DNA of 39,615 nt from Streptococcus oralis. GTDB lineage: Bacteria > Bacillota > Bacilli > Lactobacillales > Streptococcaceae. The position numbers and the translations under genes were made by a program. The stretch spans positions 1,136,272-1,175,886 of the forward strand of contig NZ_KQ969521.1 in NCBI RefSeq assembly GCF_001578935.1, read 5' to 3'. Shown here piece after piece: positions 27,294-34,994 of this stretch (positions within the stretch are counted from its first letter, which is position 1; each line of letters begins with the position of its first letter). The notes beneath the pieces are model-generated. The model did no database searches and had not been told where the DNA came from. It saw only the letters and a program-made list of their open reading frames with translations.

Positions 27294-28658
27294 ATGAAGG
27301 TTGTAAAATTTGGTGGAAGTTCGCTTGCCTCTGCTGGTCAGTTAGAAAAAGTTTTAAACATCGTTAAAAGTGATAAAGAACGCCGTTTTGTAGTCGTTTC
27401 TGCACCCGGGAAACGCAATGCTGAAGATACTAAGGTTACGGATGCCTTGATTAAATACTACCGCGACTATGTTGCTGGTAACGATATTAGCAAGAGCCAA
27501 AACTGGATTATCGATCGCTATGCTGCTATGGTTAGTGAATTGGGACTGAAGCCGGCTGTTCTAGAAAAAATTTCTAAAAGTATTCGTGCCTTAGCCACTC
27601 TTCCTATAGAAGACAATGAATTTCTCTATGATACCTTCCTAGCAGCCGGTGAAAATAACAATGCTAAATTGATAGCTGCATATTTTAACCAAAATGGCCT
27701 CGATGCACGCTATGTTCATCCTAGAGAAGCTGGTATTGTGGTCACAAGTGAGCCTGGCCACGCTCGTATCATTCCATCAAGTTATGATAAGATTGAGGAA
27801 TTGACAAACGCCAATGAAGTCCTTGTCATTCCCGGTTTCTTTGGAGTTACTAAGGAAAATCAAATCTGTACCTTCTCACGTGGAGGATCAGACATTACTG
27901 GTTCTATCATTGCTGCTGGTGTCAAAGCCGATCTCTATGAAAACTTTACAGACGTTGATGGTATCTTTGCTGCTCACCCAGGAATTATCCACCAACCACA
28001 CTCTATTCCTGAATTAACCTACCGTGAAATGCGTGAGTTGGCCTATGCAGGATTCTCAGTTCTTCATGATGAAGCCCTTCTTCCTGCCTACCGTGGAAAA
28101 ATCCCTCTCGTTATCAAGAATACCAACAACCCTGACCACCCAGGTACTCGTATCGTTCTAAAACATAGTAGTGACAAATTCCCAGTCGTGGGAATTGCCG
28201 GTGACTCTGGCTTTGTCAGCATCAACATGTCGAAATACCTCATGAACCGTGAAGTTGGATTTGGTCGCAAAGCCTTACAAATTCTCGAAGATCTTAACAT
28301 CGGATGGGAACATATGCCAACAGGTATCGACGATCTTTCAATCATTCTCCGTTCTCGCGAACTAACTCCTATCAAGGAAGAAGAAATCCTTCGTCAATTG
28401 GTGCAAAAAGCGGAAGTAGATCATGCAGAAATCGAACACGACCTTTCCATCATTATGATTGTTGGAGAAAAGATGAAGAGTCATATCGGGGTAACTGCTA
28501 CTGCAACACGAGCTCTATCTGAAAACAAGATCAACATCCAGATGATGTCCCAAGGTTCTAGTGAGGTTTCTATCATGTTTGTTGTCCATAAGGACCAAGA
28601 GAAAGCAGCTATCAAAGCCCTCTACAATGCCTTTTTCGGTGAAAGTAAGGAAGACTAA
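27294..28658 (+). CDS. lysC: Aspartokinase
   Basis: 454 residues. It phosphorylates aspartate, the first step to lysine, threonine and methionine. KFGGSSLAS (4-12) is the kinase signature, GFFGVTKENQICTFSRGGSDITGS the aspartate/ATP site, and NTNNPDHPGTRI closes the catalytic domain; two ACT domains (about 310-450) with IMIVGEKMKSHIGVTATATRALSENKINIQMMSQG-like features give allosteric control. It has its own promoter, GAGGAG before the ATG, and the next gene follows after 2 bp. Confidence 0.95.
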   Translation: MKVVKFGGSSLASAGQLEKVLNIVKSDKERRFVVVSAPGKRNAEDTKVTDALIKYYRDYVAGNDISKSQNWIIDRYAAMVSELGLKPAVLEKISKSIRALATLPIEDNEFLYDTFLAAGENNNAKLIAAYFNQNGLDARYVHPREAGIVVTSEPGHARIIPSSYDKIEELTNANEVLVIPGFFGVTKENQICTFSRGGSDITGSIIAAGVKADLYENFTDVDGIFAAHPGIIHQPHSIPELTYREMRELAYAGFSVLHDEALLPAYRGKIPLVIKNTNNPDHPGTRIVLKHSSDKFPVVGIAGDSGFVSINMSKYLMNREVGFGRKALQILEDLNIGWEHMPTGIDDLSIILRSRELTPIKEEEILRQLVQKAEVDHAEIEHDLSIIMIVGEKMKSHIGVTATATRALSENKINIQMMSQGSSEVSIMFVVHKDQEKAAIKALYNAFFGESKED

Positions 28659-28660
28659 GC

Positions 28661-29032
28661 ATGGCTCAATCTCTCAATAAACAAGTGGATTTCCAAACCA
28701 CAGGTGTCTCCTATCTGGGCATGGGAGGAAAGGTCGGAAAATTTCTTGTCGGCGATCAGGCGCTTGAATTTTACCCTGATGTCAATGTCGAACAGTTTAT
28801 CCAGATTCCCTGGACCCATATCCAGCAAATCGGCGCCAACGTCACTGGTCGCAAAATCAGTCGCCACTTTGAAGTCTTCACTGATCAAGGAAAATTCCTC
28901 TTTGCTTCAAAAGACTCAGGTGCTATTCTCAAAATTGCTCGAGAAAAACTGGGGAATGACAAGGTCGTCAAACTTCCTACTTTGATTCAGACCATTGGTC
29001 AAAAATTTAAAAATCTATTTGCAAAAAAGTAG
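28661..29032 (+). CDS. DUF956 family protein (ManO type)
   Basis: 123 residues, MAQSLNKQVDFQTTGVSYLGMGGKVG onward, a DUF956 domain over the whole length. In many Firmicutes DUF956 (ManO) follows the mannose PTS genes; here it is 2 bp behind aspartokinase and before serS, with no PTS genes in view. It is soluble, with a basic C-terminal end (FKNLFAKK). Function is not established. Confidence 0.8.
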   Translation: MAQSLNKQVDFQTTGVSYLGMGGKVGKFLVGDQALEFYPDVNVEQFIQIPWTHIQQIGANVTGRKISRHFEVFTDQGKFLFASKDSGAILKIAREKLGNDKVVKLPTLIQTIGQKFKNLFAKK

Positions 29033-29047
29033 AAACTTTAGTATAAT
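29019..29047 (+). promoter_or_regulatory. Promoter of the serS T-box transcript
   Basis: TTGCAA (29019-29024) and TATAAT (29042-29047) are 17 nt apart, inside and just after the end of the DUF956 gene. Confidence 0.75.
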
Positions 29048-29049
29048 CA

Positions 29050-29230
29050 TAGCAACGGATAAGTAGGTTATCTCCTTCTTTCAGAAAGTCTGCGGGTGCT
29101 GCGAGCAGATAGGAGGGATAGGTGAAATTCTACCGTTATTCACAATTAAATACAGAATCAAGTGCACACCTGTGAAGTTGGATGGAACCGTGGCCCTGCC
29201 ACTCCAACGCTTTGTCAGGTGTGCTTTTTT
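29050..29230 (+). ncRNA. T-box leader of serS
   Basis: The T-box core TGGAACCGTGG (near 29183-29193) is bulged from a helix GTTGGA/TCCAAC (29178-29208), the antiterminator that binds the uncharged tRNA acceptor end. Upstream, AACGG/CCGTT pairs enclose a stem I with an AGTA motif; TCT followed by A at 29129-29132 is a plausible Ser specifier (tentative). A terminator helix GCACACCTG (29164-29172)/CAGGTGTGC (29216-29224) plus T6 follows. Serine starvation should allow read-through into serS. Confidence 0.85.
29164..29230 (+). terminator. Regulated terminator of the serS leader
   Basis: A 9-bp perfect helix ending in six T residues at 29225-29230, 15 nt before the serS ATG. It encloses the T-box antiterminator in its loop rather than sharing a strand with it. 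Confidence 0.75.
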
Positions 29231-29245
29231 CATAAAGGAGTTCTT

Positions 29246-30520
29246 ATGTTAGATATCAAACGTATTCGCACAGATTTTGATGCTGTCGCTGAAAAATTAG
29301 CCACTCGTGGTGTAGATCCTGCTGTCTTAAACGAGATGAAAGAAATCGATGCTAAACGTCGTGACATCTTGGTCAAGGTTGAAACTCTCAAAGCAGAACG
29401 TAACACAGTTTCAGCAGAGATTGCCCAAGCCAAGCGCAACAAGGAAAATGCCGATGATAAGATTACTGCCATGCAAACCCTATCTGCTGAAGTCAAAGCC
29501 TTGGATGCTGAATTGGCAGAAATCGATGCTAAATTGACAGAATTTACCACTACTCTTCCAAATATTCCAGCTGACAGCGTTCCTGTTGGGGCCGATGAAG
29601 ATGACAATGTGGAAGTCCGCCGTTGGGGGACTCCGCGTGAGTTTGACTTCGAGCCAAAAGCTCACTGGGATCTTGGTGAAGACTTGGGTATCCTTGACTG
29701 GGAACGTGGCGGTAAAGTAACGGGCGCTCGTTTCCTCTTCTATAAAGGACTTGGGGCTCGTTTGGAACGTGCTCTCTACAACTTCATGTTGGATGAGCAT
29801 GCTAAAGAAGGCTATACGGAAGTTATCACACCATACATTGTTAACCACGACTCTATGTTTGGTACTGGTCAGTATCCAAAATTCAAGGAAGATACTTTTG
29901 AATTGAAAGACACTAATTATGTCCTCATTCCTACAGCTGAGGTGCCTCTAACAAACTACTACCGTGATGAAATCCTTGACGGTAAAGACCTACCAATCTA
30001 CTTTACCGCTATGAGCCCATCATTCCGTTCTGAGGCTGGTTCAGCTGGTCGTGATACACGTGGCTTGATTCGTCTGCACCAATTCCACAAGGTTGAAATG
30101 GTCAAATTTGCTAAACCAGAAGAATCTTACGAAGAATTGGAAAAGATGACAGCCAACGCTGAAAACATCCTTCAAAAACTCAACCTTCCTTACCGTGTCG
30201 TTGCCCTCTCTACTGGGGACATGGGCTTCTCAGCTGCTAAGACTTACGACTTGGAAGTTTGGATTCCAGCCCAAAATACCTATCGTGAAATCTCAAGCTG
30301 TTCAAATACAGAAGATTTCCAAGCTCGTCGTGCCCAAATCCGTTACCGTGATGAAGCCGATGGCAAGGTGAAACTCCTTCACACTTTGAACGGTTCTGGA
30401 CTTGCAGTTGGACGTACGGTGGCTGCCATTCTTGAAAACTACCAAAATGAAGATGGTTCTGTAACCATTCCAGAAGCTCTTCGTCCATACATGGGTGGAG
30501 CTGAAGTTATCAAACCATAA
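29246..30520 (+). CDS. serS: Seryl-tRNA synthetase
   Basis: 424 residues from ATG 29246 ([12 protein letters not shown]), with AAAGGAG upstream; in-frame GTG at 29162 would start inside the leader terminator and was not used. The N-terminal coiled-coil arm (about 25-100) grips the tRNA long variable arm. Class II motifs are visible: motif 2 region [26 protein letters not shown] and motif 3 [17 protein letters not shown]. Standard length and no defects seen. Confidence 0.98.
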   Translation: MLDIKRIRTDFDAVAEKLATRGVDPAVLNEMKEIDAKRRDILVKVETLKAERNTVSAEIAQAKRNKENADDKITAMQTLSAEVKALDAELAEIDAKLTEFTTTLPNIPADSVPVGADEDDNVEVRRWGTPREFDFEPKAHWDLGEDLGILDWERGGKVTGARFLFYKGLGARLERALYNFMLDEHAKEGYTEVITPYIVNHDSMFGTGQYPKFKEDTFELKDTNYVLIPTAEVPLTNYYRDEILDGKDLPIYFTAMSPSFRSEAGSAGRDTRGLIRLHQFHKVEMVKFAKPEESYEELEKMTANAENILQKLNLPYRVVALSTGDMGFSAAKTYDLEVWIPAQNTYREISSCSNTEDFQARRAQIRYRDEADGKVKLLHTLNGSGLAVGRTVAAILENYQNEDGSVTIPEALRPYMGGAEVIKP

Positions 30521-30526
30521 AAAATC

Positions 30527-30556
30527 AGGTTTAGCTATTTTAGCTAGACCTTTTTT
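30527..30556. terminator. serS terminator
   Basis: GGTTTAGCTA and TAGCTAGACC (one T-G wobble) form a hairpin followed by TTTTTT on the plus strand. It overlaps the last codons of the convergent TDT transporter gene. Confidence 0.8.
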
Positions 30557-31443
30557 CGTAACCAAATTAGATAACCAACCAAGACAAAGAATAAAATAGT
30601 GAGGCAAATAACGGTTTCAGCCAATACTAGATAATCCAGAAATGGAAGTCTCAAGATTCCCTGAGCCATCTTGAGCGAAGTAGCTGTGATAATGGTTGGA
30701 AAGGTGAGGGCTGAGAAAGCTGGTTGAAAGCCTCGCTTTAAAATATGGGGCAGGCGAGTCAACACAAAGAAAAAGAAGGATTGAGATGCCAAAATCATGA
30801 CAATCAAGAGCCAAGTCGGTAGGCCTGCTCCTCCAACTCGAACTATGGAAGCTAAGAGTAGAGAAAAGGGAGCACAGTAGATTCCTTCCTGTCCAAGCAA
30901 GGCCACTGGGAGTGGATCTTTCTTTAAATCGCTATAAATGAAGGGATAGAGATAGAAGGTCAAGACAAAACCAAAACTCAAGGTTGCATAGGCAATCTCA
31001 ATAATGCCTACCAGAGGATAGGTCAAGGCTGCTACTGCTATCCCCACATAGAGTACCGTCCAGCTAGGAGTCGCATTGACCCTCCGACCCGGACAGGCAA
31101 ATTTGATGGTAAAAGTAGCAATCAAAGTCAAATCCAAGAGAAAGGAAAACCACCAGATTCCTTGTGCTACCAAAGAAAGAGCAGGGAATACGCGAAAGAC
31201 ATAGGTCGATAAAATCATCCCAGCCATGGGAAAAGTGGCCATCCCAGACAAAAGAGGGGGCTTGATCAATTCTTGCTTGGTTTCTTCCCAATTAAAAAGA
31301 TGAAGAATCAGAAAGAAAAGCCACAAAACTAATCCAGTCAGACTCAATAAATGCGACAGAACTGGCCAAGTATCTGCAATCAGATTTCCTGCACCTGCTA
31401 GACCTAATAAACAGCCAGAAAATACCAAGGGGAGCTTTTTCAT
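30544..31443 (-). CDS. TDT-family transporter (TehA/SLAC1-like)
   Basis: 299 residues with ten hydrophobic segments in the TehA-type pattern. FPMAGMILSTYVFRVFP near 60-80 and the two-fold repeated helix pairs match the TDT (C4-dicarboxylate/tellurite-related anion channel) family. I use ATG 31443 with GGAGG before it rather than an in-frame TTG four codons upstream. It is monocistronic and its substrate is unknown. Confidence 0.8.
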   Translation of the reverse strand: MKKLPLVFSGCLLGLAGAGNLIADTWPVLSHLLSLTGLVLWLFFLILHLFNWEETKQELIKPPLLSGMATFPMAGMILSTYVFRVFPALSLVAQGIWWFSFLLDLTLIATFTIKFACPGRRVNATPSWTVLYVGIAVAALTYPLVGIIEIAYATLSFGFVLTFYLYPFIYSDLKKDPLPVALLGQEGIYCAPFSLLLASIVRVGGAGLPTWLLIVMILASQSFFFFVLTRLPHILKRGFQPAFSALTFPTIITATSLKMAQGILRLPFLDYLVLAETVICLTILFFVLVGYLIWLRKKV

Positions 31444-31471
31444 CCGATCCTCCAATGATCATGTTATTATT

Positions 31472-31494
31472 AGTATAGCATAAAAGCGCTTAAA
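31472..31494 (-). promoter_or_regulatory. Extended -10 promoter with a possible cre site
   Basis: On the minus strand TGCTATACT gives an extended -10 (TATACT 31477-31472). Just upstream TTTAAGCGCTTTTA (31494-31481) centres on AAGCGCTT and resembles a CcpA cre site with three mismatches to the recalled consensus. Confidence 0.5.
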
Positions 31495-31504
31495 TGAGGA
31501 CTTA

Positions 31505-31537
31505 AAAAACGAAGTTGGAAATTCAAACTTCGTTTTT
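31505..31537 (-). terminator. Terminator of the CMD/acyl-CoA-dehydrogenase-like operon
   Basis: AAAAACGAAGTT and AACTTCGTTTTT form a 12-bp stem with a 9-nt loop and T-run on the minus strand, 13 nt after the gene. Confidence 0.85.
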
Positions 31538-31550
31538 ATTCTACTATTTT

Positions 31551-32615
31551 TTAACTCGTTGCTAAGATATGGCGCAACTGAACAGCGCTTGGAGAAACAA
31601 TCGGAAGAAAGGCTCCTTCATTCCAACGACGGATAAAACCAGATGTTGATTTGCTAAAGTAGCCTCTACCTCCACCTGCTTGTAACTCTAATAGAAGACT
31701 TTGGGCAACAACATCCACAATGTCTATTCTTAACTGAAAGAGTTCACGCGGATTGGTAACGAAATAGGACCGGTCAGATAATCCCTGATAAAGATCTTGC
31801 CGAATAGCCTCTAACTGCTCTACCTGATATTGCCATTCATCTGTTAATACACTGCGTTTCCCCAATTCTTTTTCTACTTCTGATAGAGAGCATTCAGCTA
31901 AACCAAAAGCCAAACCAAATTGGTAACCTAAAAATGCGGGACGATTTTGAGTTAAAAATTCTTTAGCGTTCTTAGATAGAATCCACTCTTCTTTTAGAGG
32001 AACCCGATTAAAGGTCAAAGAAGCCGTGTTTCCTCCCTGAAGAGAAACGAATTCTAAGTCTTCTGAACGACTAAAATTCTCTGCGTCTGATGGCACAGCT
32101 ACCACATAACTTTTACTTGGATCATCAGCAAAACCTGCCACAAAAATGGTTAAGAAACGATTTCTACGAGCATTGGTTACCCATGGCAGTCGCCCTTTTA
32201 GATAAAATTGTCCATTTTCTTCGATGATATAAACATTCAGCTCTTCTAAATCAGATAAATACTTGACAGCATTAGACAGGCCGGTAGCACCAGCATATTC
32301 ACCGTACAAGAGTTTTTCCAGATAGGTTTCTTTCAAATAGGAATTCTCTGTATGGAGAATATTGTCAATTAGGGTGCGTTGTCCCCAAGAAATAAAGGAG
32401 GCCGTCAAGGAATGTTGAGCGAGCTCTGCAAGGAAATCAATGACATCTTGATCACTTCCCCCTGAACCTCCAAGAGATTCTGGAACACCTACACGAAAGG
32501 CTCCCTCTGCTGCAATCCTTTCAATCAGTTGCTCTCCAGCCTCACAAGACTGTTTATCAATTTCATCAGCATGCTGGTCCAACCAGCTCAAAAACTCTTC
32601 GGAAAAAAATCCCAT
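31551..32615 (-). CDS. Acyl-CoA-dehydrogenase-like flavoprotein
   Basis: 354 residues. The N-terminal helical domain (FRVGVPESLGGSGGSDQDV at about 36-54), the middle beta domain (about 115-210) and the C-terminal helices with QAGGGRGYFSKSTSGFIRRWNEGAFLP follow the acyl-CoA dehydrogenase fold. It is a little shorter than typical members (about 380). Streptococci lack beta-oxidation, so a redox or detoxification role is more likely than fat degradation (inference). It follows the CMD gene by 14 bp in one operon. I cannot place the catalytic base with confidence. Confidence 0.75.
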   Translation of the reverse strand: MGFFSEEFLSWLDQHADEIDKQSCEAGEQLIERIAAEGAFRVGVPESLGGSGGSDQDVIDFLAELAQHSLTASFISWGQRTLIDNILHTENSYLKETYLEKLLYGEYAGATGLSNAVKYLSDLEELNVYIIEENGQFYLKGRLPWVTNARRNRFLTIFVAGFADDPSKSYVVAVPSDAENFSRSEDLEFVSLQGGNTASLTFNRVPLKEEWILSKNAKEFLTQNRPAFLGYQFGLAFGLAECSLSEVEKELGKRSVLTDEWQYQVEQLEAIRQDLYQGLSDRSYFVTNPRELFQLRIDIVDVVAQSLLLELQAGGGRGYFSKSTSGFIRRWNEGAFLPIVSPSAVQLRHILATS

Positions 32616-32629
32616 ACTTTTCCCTCCTC

Positions 32630-33178
32630 TTAAGCATACGGTTGCAATTCTGGATTAATAGGTGTATTGGCTAGGTTGTTAGCATAGTTGCAAAGGCTAG
32701 CGAGACTAACACCGAGAACCACATCCAAGGCATTTTGTTGCGTGTAGCCAGCTTCCAAAAATTCAGCCAAGGCTTCATCTCCCACGCGCCCTTTGGTATT
32801 GATGACCGCCAAGGTAAACTTAGCTAGAGTATCTAGTTTTGGATCTGTCTCAATTGGAGTACGGTTGCGAAGTGCTTGGAGAAGATCATCATTCATCTGG
32901 ATCTGTTTGATTGAAAAGGCTGTGTGACCAGCGACGCAGAAAGCACAACCATTGGTTACGGCTGCTGTGATTTGCACCACTTCACGCTCAACGGGTGTCA
33001 GGCTATTGCGGCGGTTGATAGCTCCGACAGTTCGGTAGGCTTCAAGCGCGGTTGGGGCATTGGCCAAGAGACCGATTAGGTTGGGAATATAGCCATTGTT
33101 GTCTTTTTGTACTGTTTCAAGAACTTCTTTCACTTCTGCTGGTGCTGATTCTACTGTGTGGATGGTAAATGTTGTCAT
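32630..33178 (-). CDS. Carboxymuconolactone decarboxylase-family (AhpD-like) protein
   Basis: 182 residues. The AhpD-type active site NGCAFCVAGH gives Cys78-x2-Cys81-x3-His85, the peroxidase/disulfide-reductase motif. The all-helical fold matches single-domain CMD proteins. It is the first gene of a two-gene operon with the acyl-CoA-dehydrogenase-like gene, which points to a linked oxidative-stress or electrophile role (inference). I see no strong promoter match upstream. Confidence 0.88.
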   Translation of the reverse strand: MTTFTIHTVESAPAEVKEVLETVQKDNNGYIPNLIGLLANAPTALEAYRTVGAINRRNSLTPVEREVVQITAAVTNGCAFCVAGHTAFSIKQIQMNDDLLQALRNRTPIETDPKLDTLAKFTLAVINTKGRVGDEALAEFLEAGYTQQNALDVVLGVSLASLCNYANNLANTPINPELQPYA

Positions 33179-33280
33179 AAGAAACCTCTTTTCATTTTAT
33201 TGTCATTTAGTCTATCATAGAATTTTCCACTTGGATAATATATATTTTCAATCGCCATGATAGGAAATGTCTATGAAATG

Positions 33281-33306
33281 AAAAAAATCACACTAAAAGT
33301 GTGATT
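33281..33306 (-). terminator. Terminator of the alanine/glycine symporter gene
   Basis: AATCACACT and AGTGTGATT with a 3-nt loop, running into a T7 tract on the minus strand just after the stop codon. Confidence 0.88.
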
Positions 33307-33309
33307 AGG

Positions 33310-34632
33310 TTAGTGTTTAAAATACTTTTTGGTTTCGGCAATAACGACTGGCGACAAGACTAAGAGGGCAATCAAGTTTGGTAGAGCCATTAAGGCATTG
33401 ACGATATCTGCGATAATCCAGACCATATCCAACTCTATAAATCCTCCCAACAAGACCATGAGCACAAAGACTACACGGTAAAGCCAGATAAAACGAACCC
33501 CAAAGAGAAATTCAAAACAGCGTTCTCCGTAGTAGTTCCATCCGAGAATCGTCGTGAAGGCAAAGAGCACAAGGAAGATGGTCAAGAGGACTGGTCCAAA
33601 ATGTGAAAAGACTGTTGAGAAGGCTGACTGAGTCAAAGCCACTCCATTCAGGTCACTATTCCATACTCCAGTCACCAAGATGGTCAAACCAGTCAGAGTA
33701 CAGATGATAAGGGTATCAATAAAGGTTCCTGTCATGGAAATCAAACCTTGCTCTACTGGTTCGTTTGTCTTAGCCGCAGCAGCTGCAATGGGAGCTGAAC
33801 CAAGGCCAGATTCATTAGAAAAGACTCCTCGCGCCACACCATTCTGGATAGCCATCCGAATGCTAGCACCAGCAAAGCCACCTACCGCAGCAGCTGGGCT
33901 AAAGGCTGAAGTAAAGATCAGAGCAAGTGTAGCAGGGATTTTTTCGATATTAAAGAGAATAACTGCAAGAGTTCCTAAAATATAGATGATAGCCATAAAA
34001 GGAACAACAGCTGTCGAAATCTTAGAAATAGACTTGAGTCCGCCAAAGACGGCAATCGCTACTAAGACAGACAAGACAAGAGCGGTGATAGCTGGCGAAA
34101 TAGTCGTTGTATTTTGAATGGATTCTGTAATCGAATTGACTTGGGTAAAGGTACCAATCCCTAGAAGGGCTACCAATACACCCGCTAGGGCGAAAAAGAT
34201 AGCAAGTGGACGCCACTTTTCTCCCATCCCCAAAAGAATGTAATGCATGGGTCCTCCAGCTACAGCTCCATTTGCATCCTTTGTGCGATATTTGATGGCT
34301 AGCAAGCCTTCGGCATACTTGGTCGCCATCCCAAAGAAGGCTGCCATCCACATCCAAAAGAGGGCTCCTGGTCCCCCAACCTTAATGGCTGTCGCGACCC
34401 CGATGATATTTCCCGTACCAACGGTGGCTGCGAGGGCTGTACATAGTGCCGCAAAACTGGATACATCGCCATGCCCCTTATCCTTGATAAAGATCAACTG
34501 AAAGGCCTTAGGGAGACGTAAAACCTGTAAAAGCTCCAAACGAGTAGTTAGGTAAATCCCTGTTCCGACCAATAAAATCAAGAGGGGAGGCCCCCAAACG
34601 AAAGCATCAAGCGCTTTAAGCAATTCTAACAT
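33310..34632 (-). CDS. Sodium:alanine/glycine symporter (AGCS family)
   Basis: 440 residues, about ten or eleven transmembrane helices. It begins MLELLKALDAFVWGPPLLILLVGTGIYLT and carries ALAATVGTGNIIGVATAI and GPGALFWMWMAAFFGMATKYAE, signature segments of the AgcS/AlsT family, with GVFSNESGLGSAPIAAAAA later. The family imports alanine or glycine with Na+ (or H+). A glycine riboswitch in the leader suggests glycine as a physiological ligand. GGAGAAGG lies before the ATG; it is a single-gene unit. Confidence 0.95.
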   Translation of the reverse strand: MLELLKALDAFVWGPPLLILLVGTGIYLTTRLELLQVLRLPKAFQLIFIKDKGHGDVSSFAALCTALAATVGTGNIIGVATAIKVGGPGALFWMWMAAFFGMATKYAEGLLAIKYRTKDANGAVAGGPMHYILLGMGEKWRPLAIFFALAGVLVALLGIGTFTQVNSITESIQNTTTISPAITALVLSVLVAIAVFGGLKSISKISTAVVPFMAIIYILGTLAVILFNIEKIPATLALIFTSAFSPAAAVGGFAGASIRMAIQNGVARGVFSNESGLGSAPIAAAAAKTNEPVEQGLISMTGTFIDTLIICTLTGLTILVTGVWNSDLNGVALTQSAFSTVFSHFGPVLLTIFLVLFAFTTILGWNYYGERCFEFLFGVRFIWLYRVVFVLMVLLGGFIELDMVWIIADIVNALMALPNLIALLVLSPVVIAETKKYFKH

Positions 34633-34661
34633 ATCCTTCTCCTATCTTTCAACCCCAAAAG

Positions 34662-34690
34662 AAAGAGCACATGCAAGATGCATGTACTCT
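34662..34690 (-). terminator. Intrinsic terminator between glycine riboswitch and symporter gene
   Basis: On the minus strand AGAGTACATGCA pairs with TGCATGTGCTCT (one wobble), then TTTCTTTT. It lies 30 nt before the ATG and would be the expression platform of the riboswitch. Confidence 0.75.
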
Positions 34691-34724
34691 GGAATGCTTA
34701 GATAAATGCTAAAAAGCGGTCTAT

Positions 34725-34820
34725 CCTAGCTCTGTCCTTTTACCTGAGAGTTTGAGCAGTTGCCTGCCTTGCCCCTTCGGTGCCTTTACGGTCTCTCCAG
34801 AGTTCCGTCCATTTACAGTC
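34725..34820 (-). ncRNA. Glycine riboswitch
   Basis: On the minus strand the conserved aptamer strings are present in order: GGACGGAACTCTGGAGAGACC, GGCACCGAAGGGGCAA and CTCTCAGGTAAAAGGACAGAG (broken here into parts). Only one aptamer is clear; there is no full second one up- or downstream, though the flanking 34830-34855 may form the helper stem. It controls the symporter through the terminator at 34662-34690. Confidence 0.92.
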
Positions 34821-34885
34821 ATGGAAAACAAACCTTTCTCCACTTCTATTAAACTTCATTCGGTGTTGGTATTTAATTGATTCTT

Positions 34886-34914
34886 ATTCTACAAAAAATG
34901 TTGGCTTTTGTCAA
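34886..34914 (-). promoter_or_regulatory. Promoter of the riboswitch-symporter transcript
   Basis: On the minus strand TTGACA (34914-34909) and TAGAAT (34891-34886) have a 17-nt spacer. It lies about 80 nt beyond the end of res; I see no terminator for res in between. Confidence 0.8.
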
Positions 34915-34994
34915 TGTGTTTTGGGAAATTCTTATTTGACTCAGTTAAATAAACTTGGTAATCATTTTCGAAATCATAAACTCCCCAATTTACG

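Noticed and set aside
29162..29245. N-terminal extension of SerRS starting at GTG 29162
   Set aside because: It lies in the T-box terminator region; the family start is [12 protein letters not shown] at 29246 with a good ribosome site.
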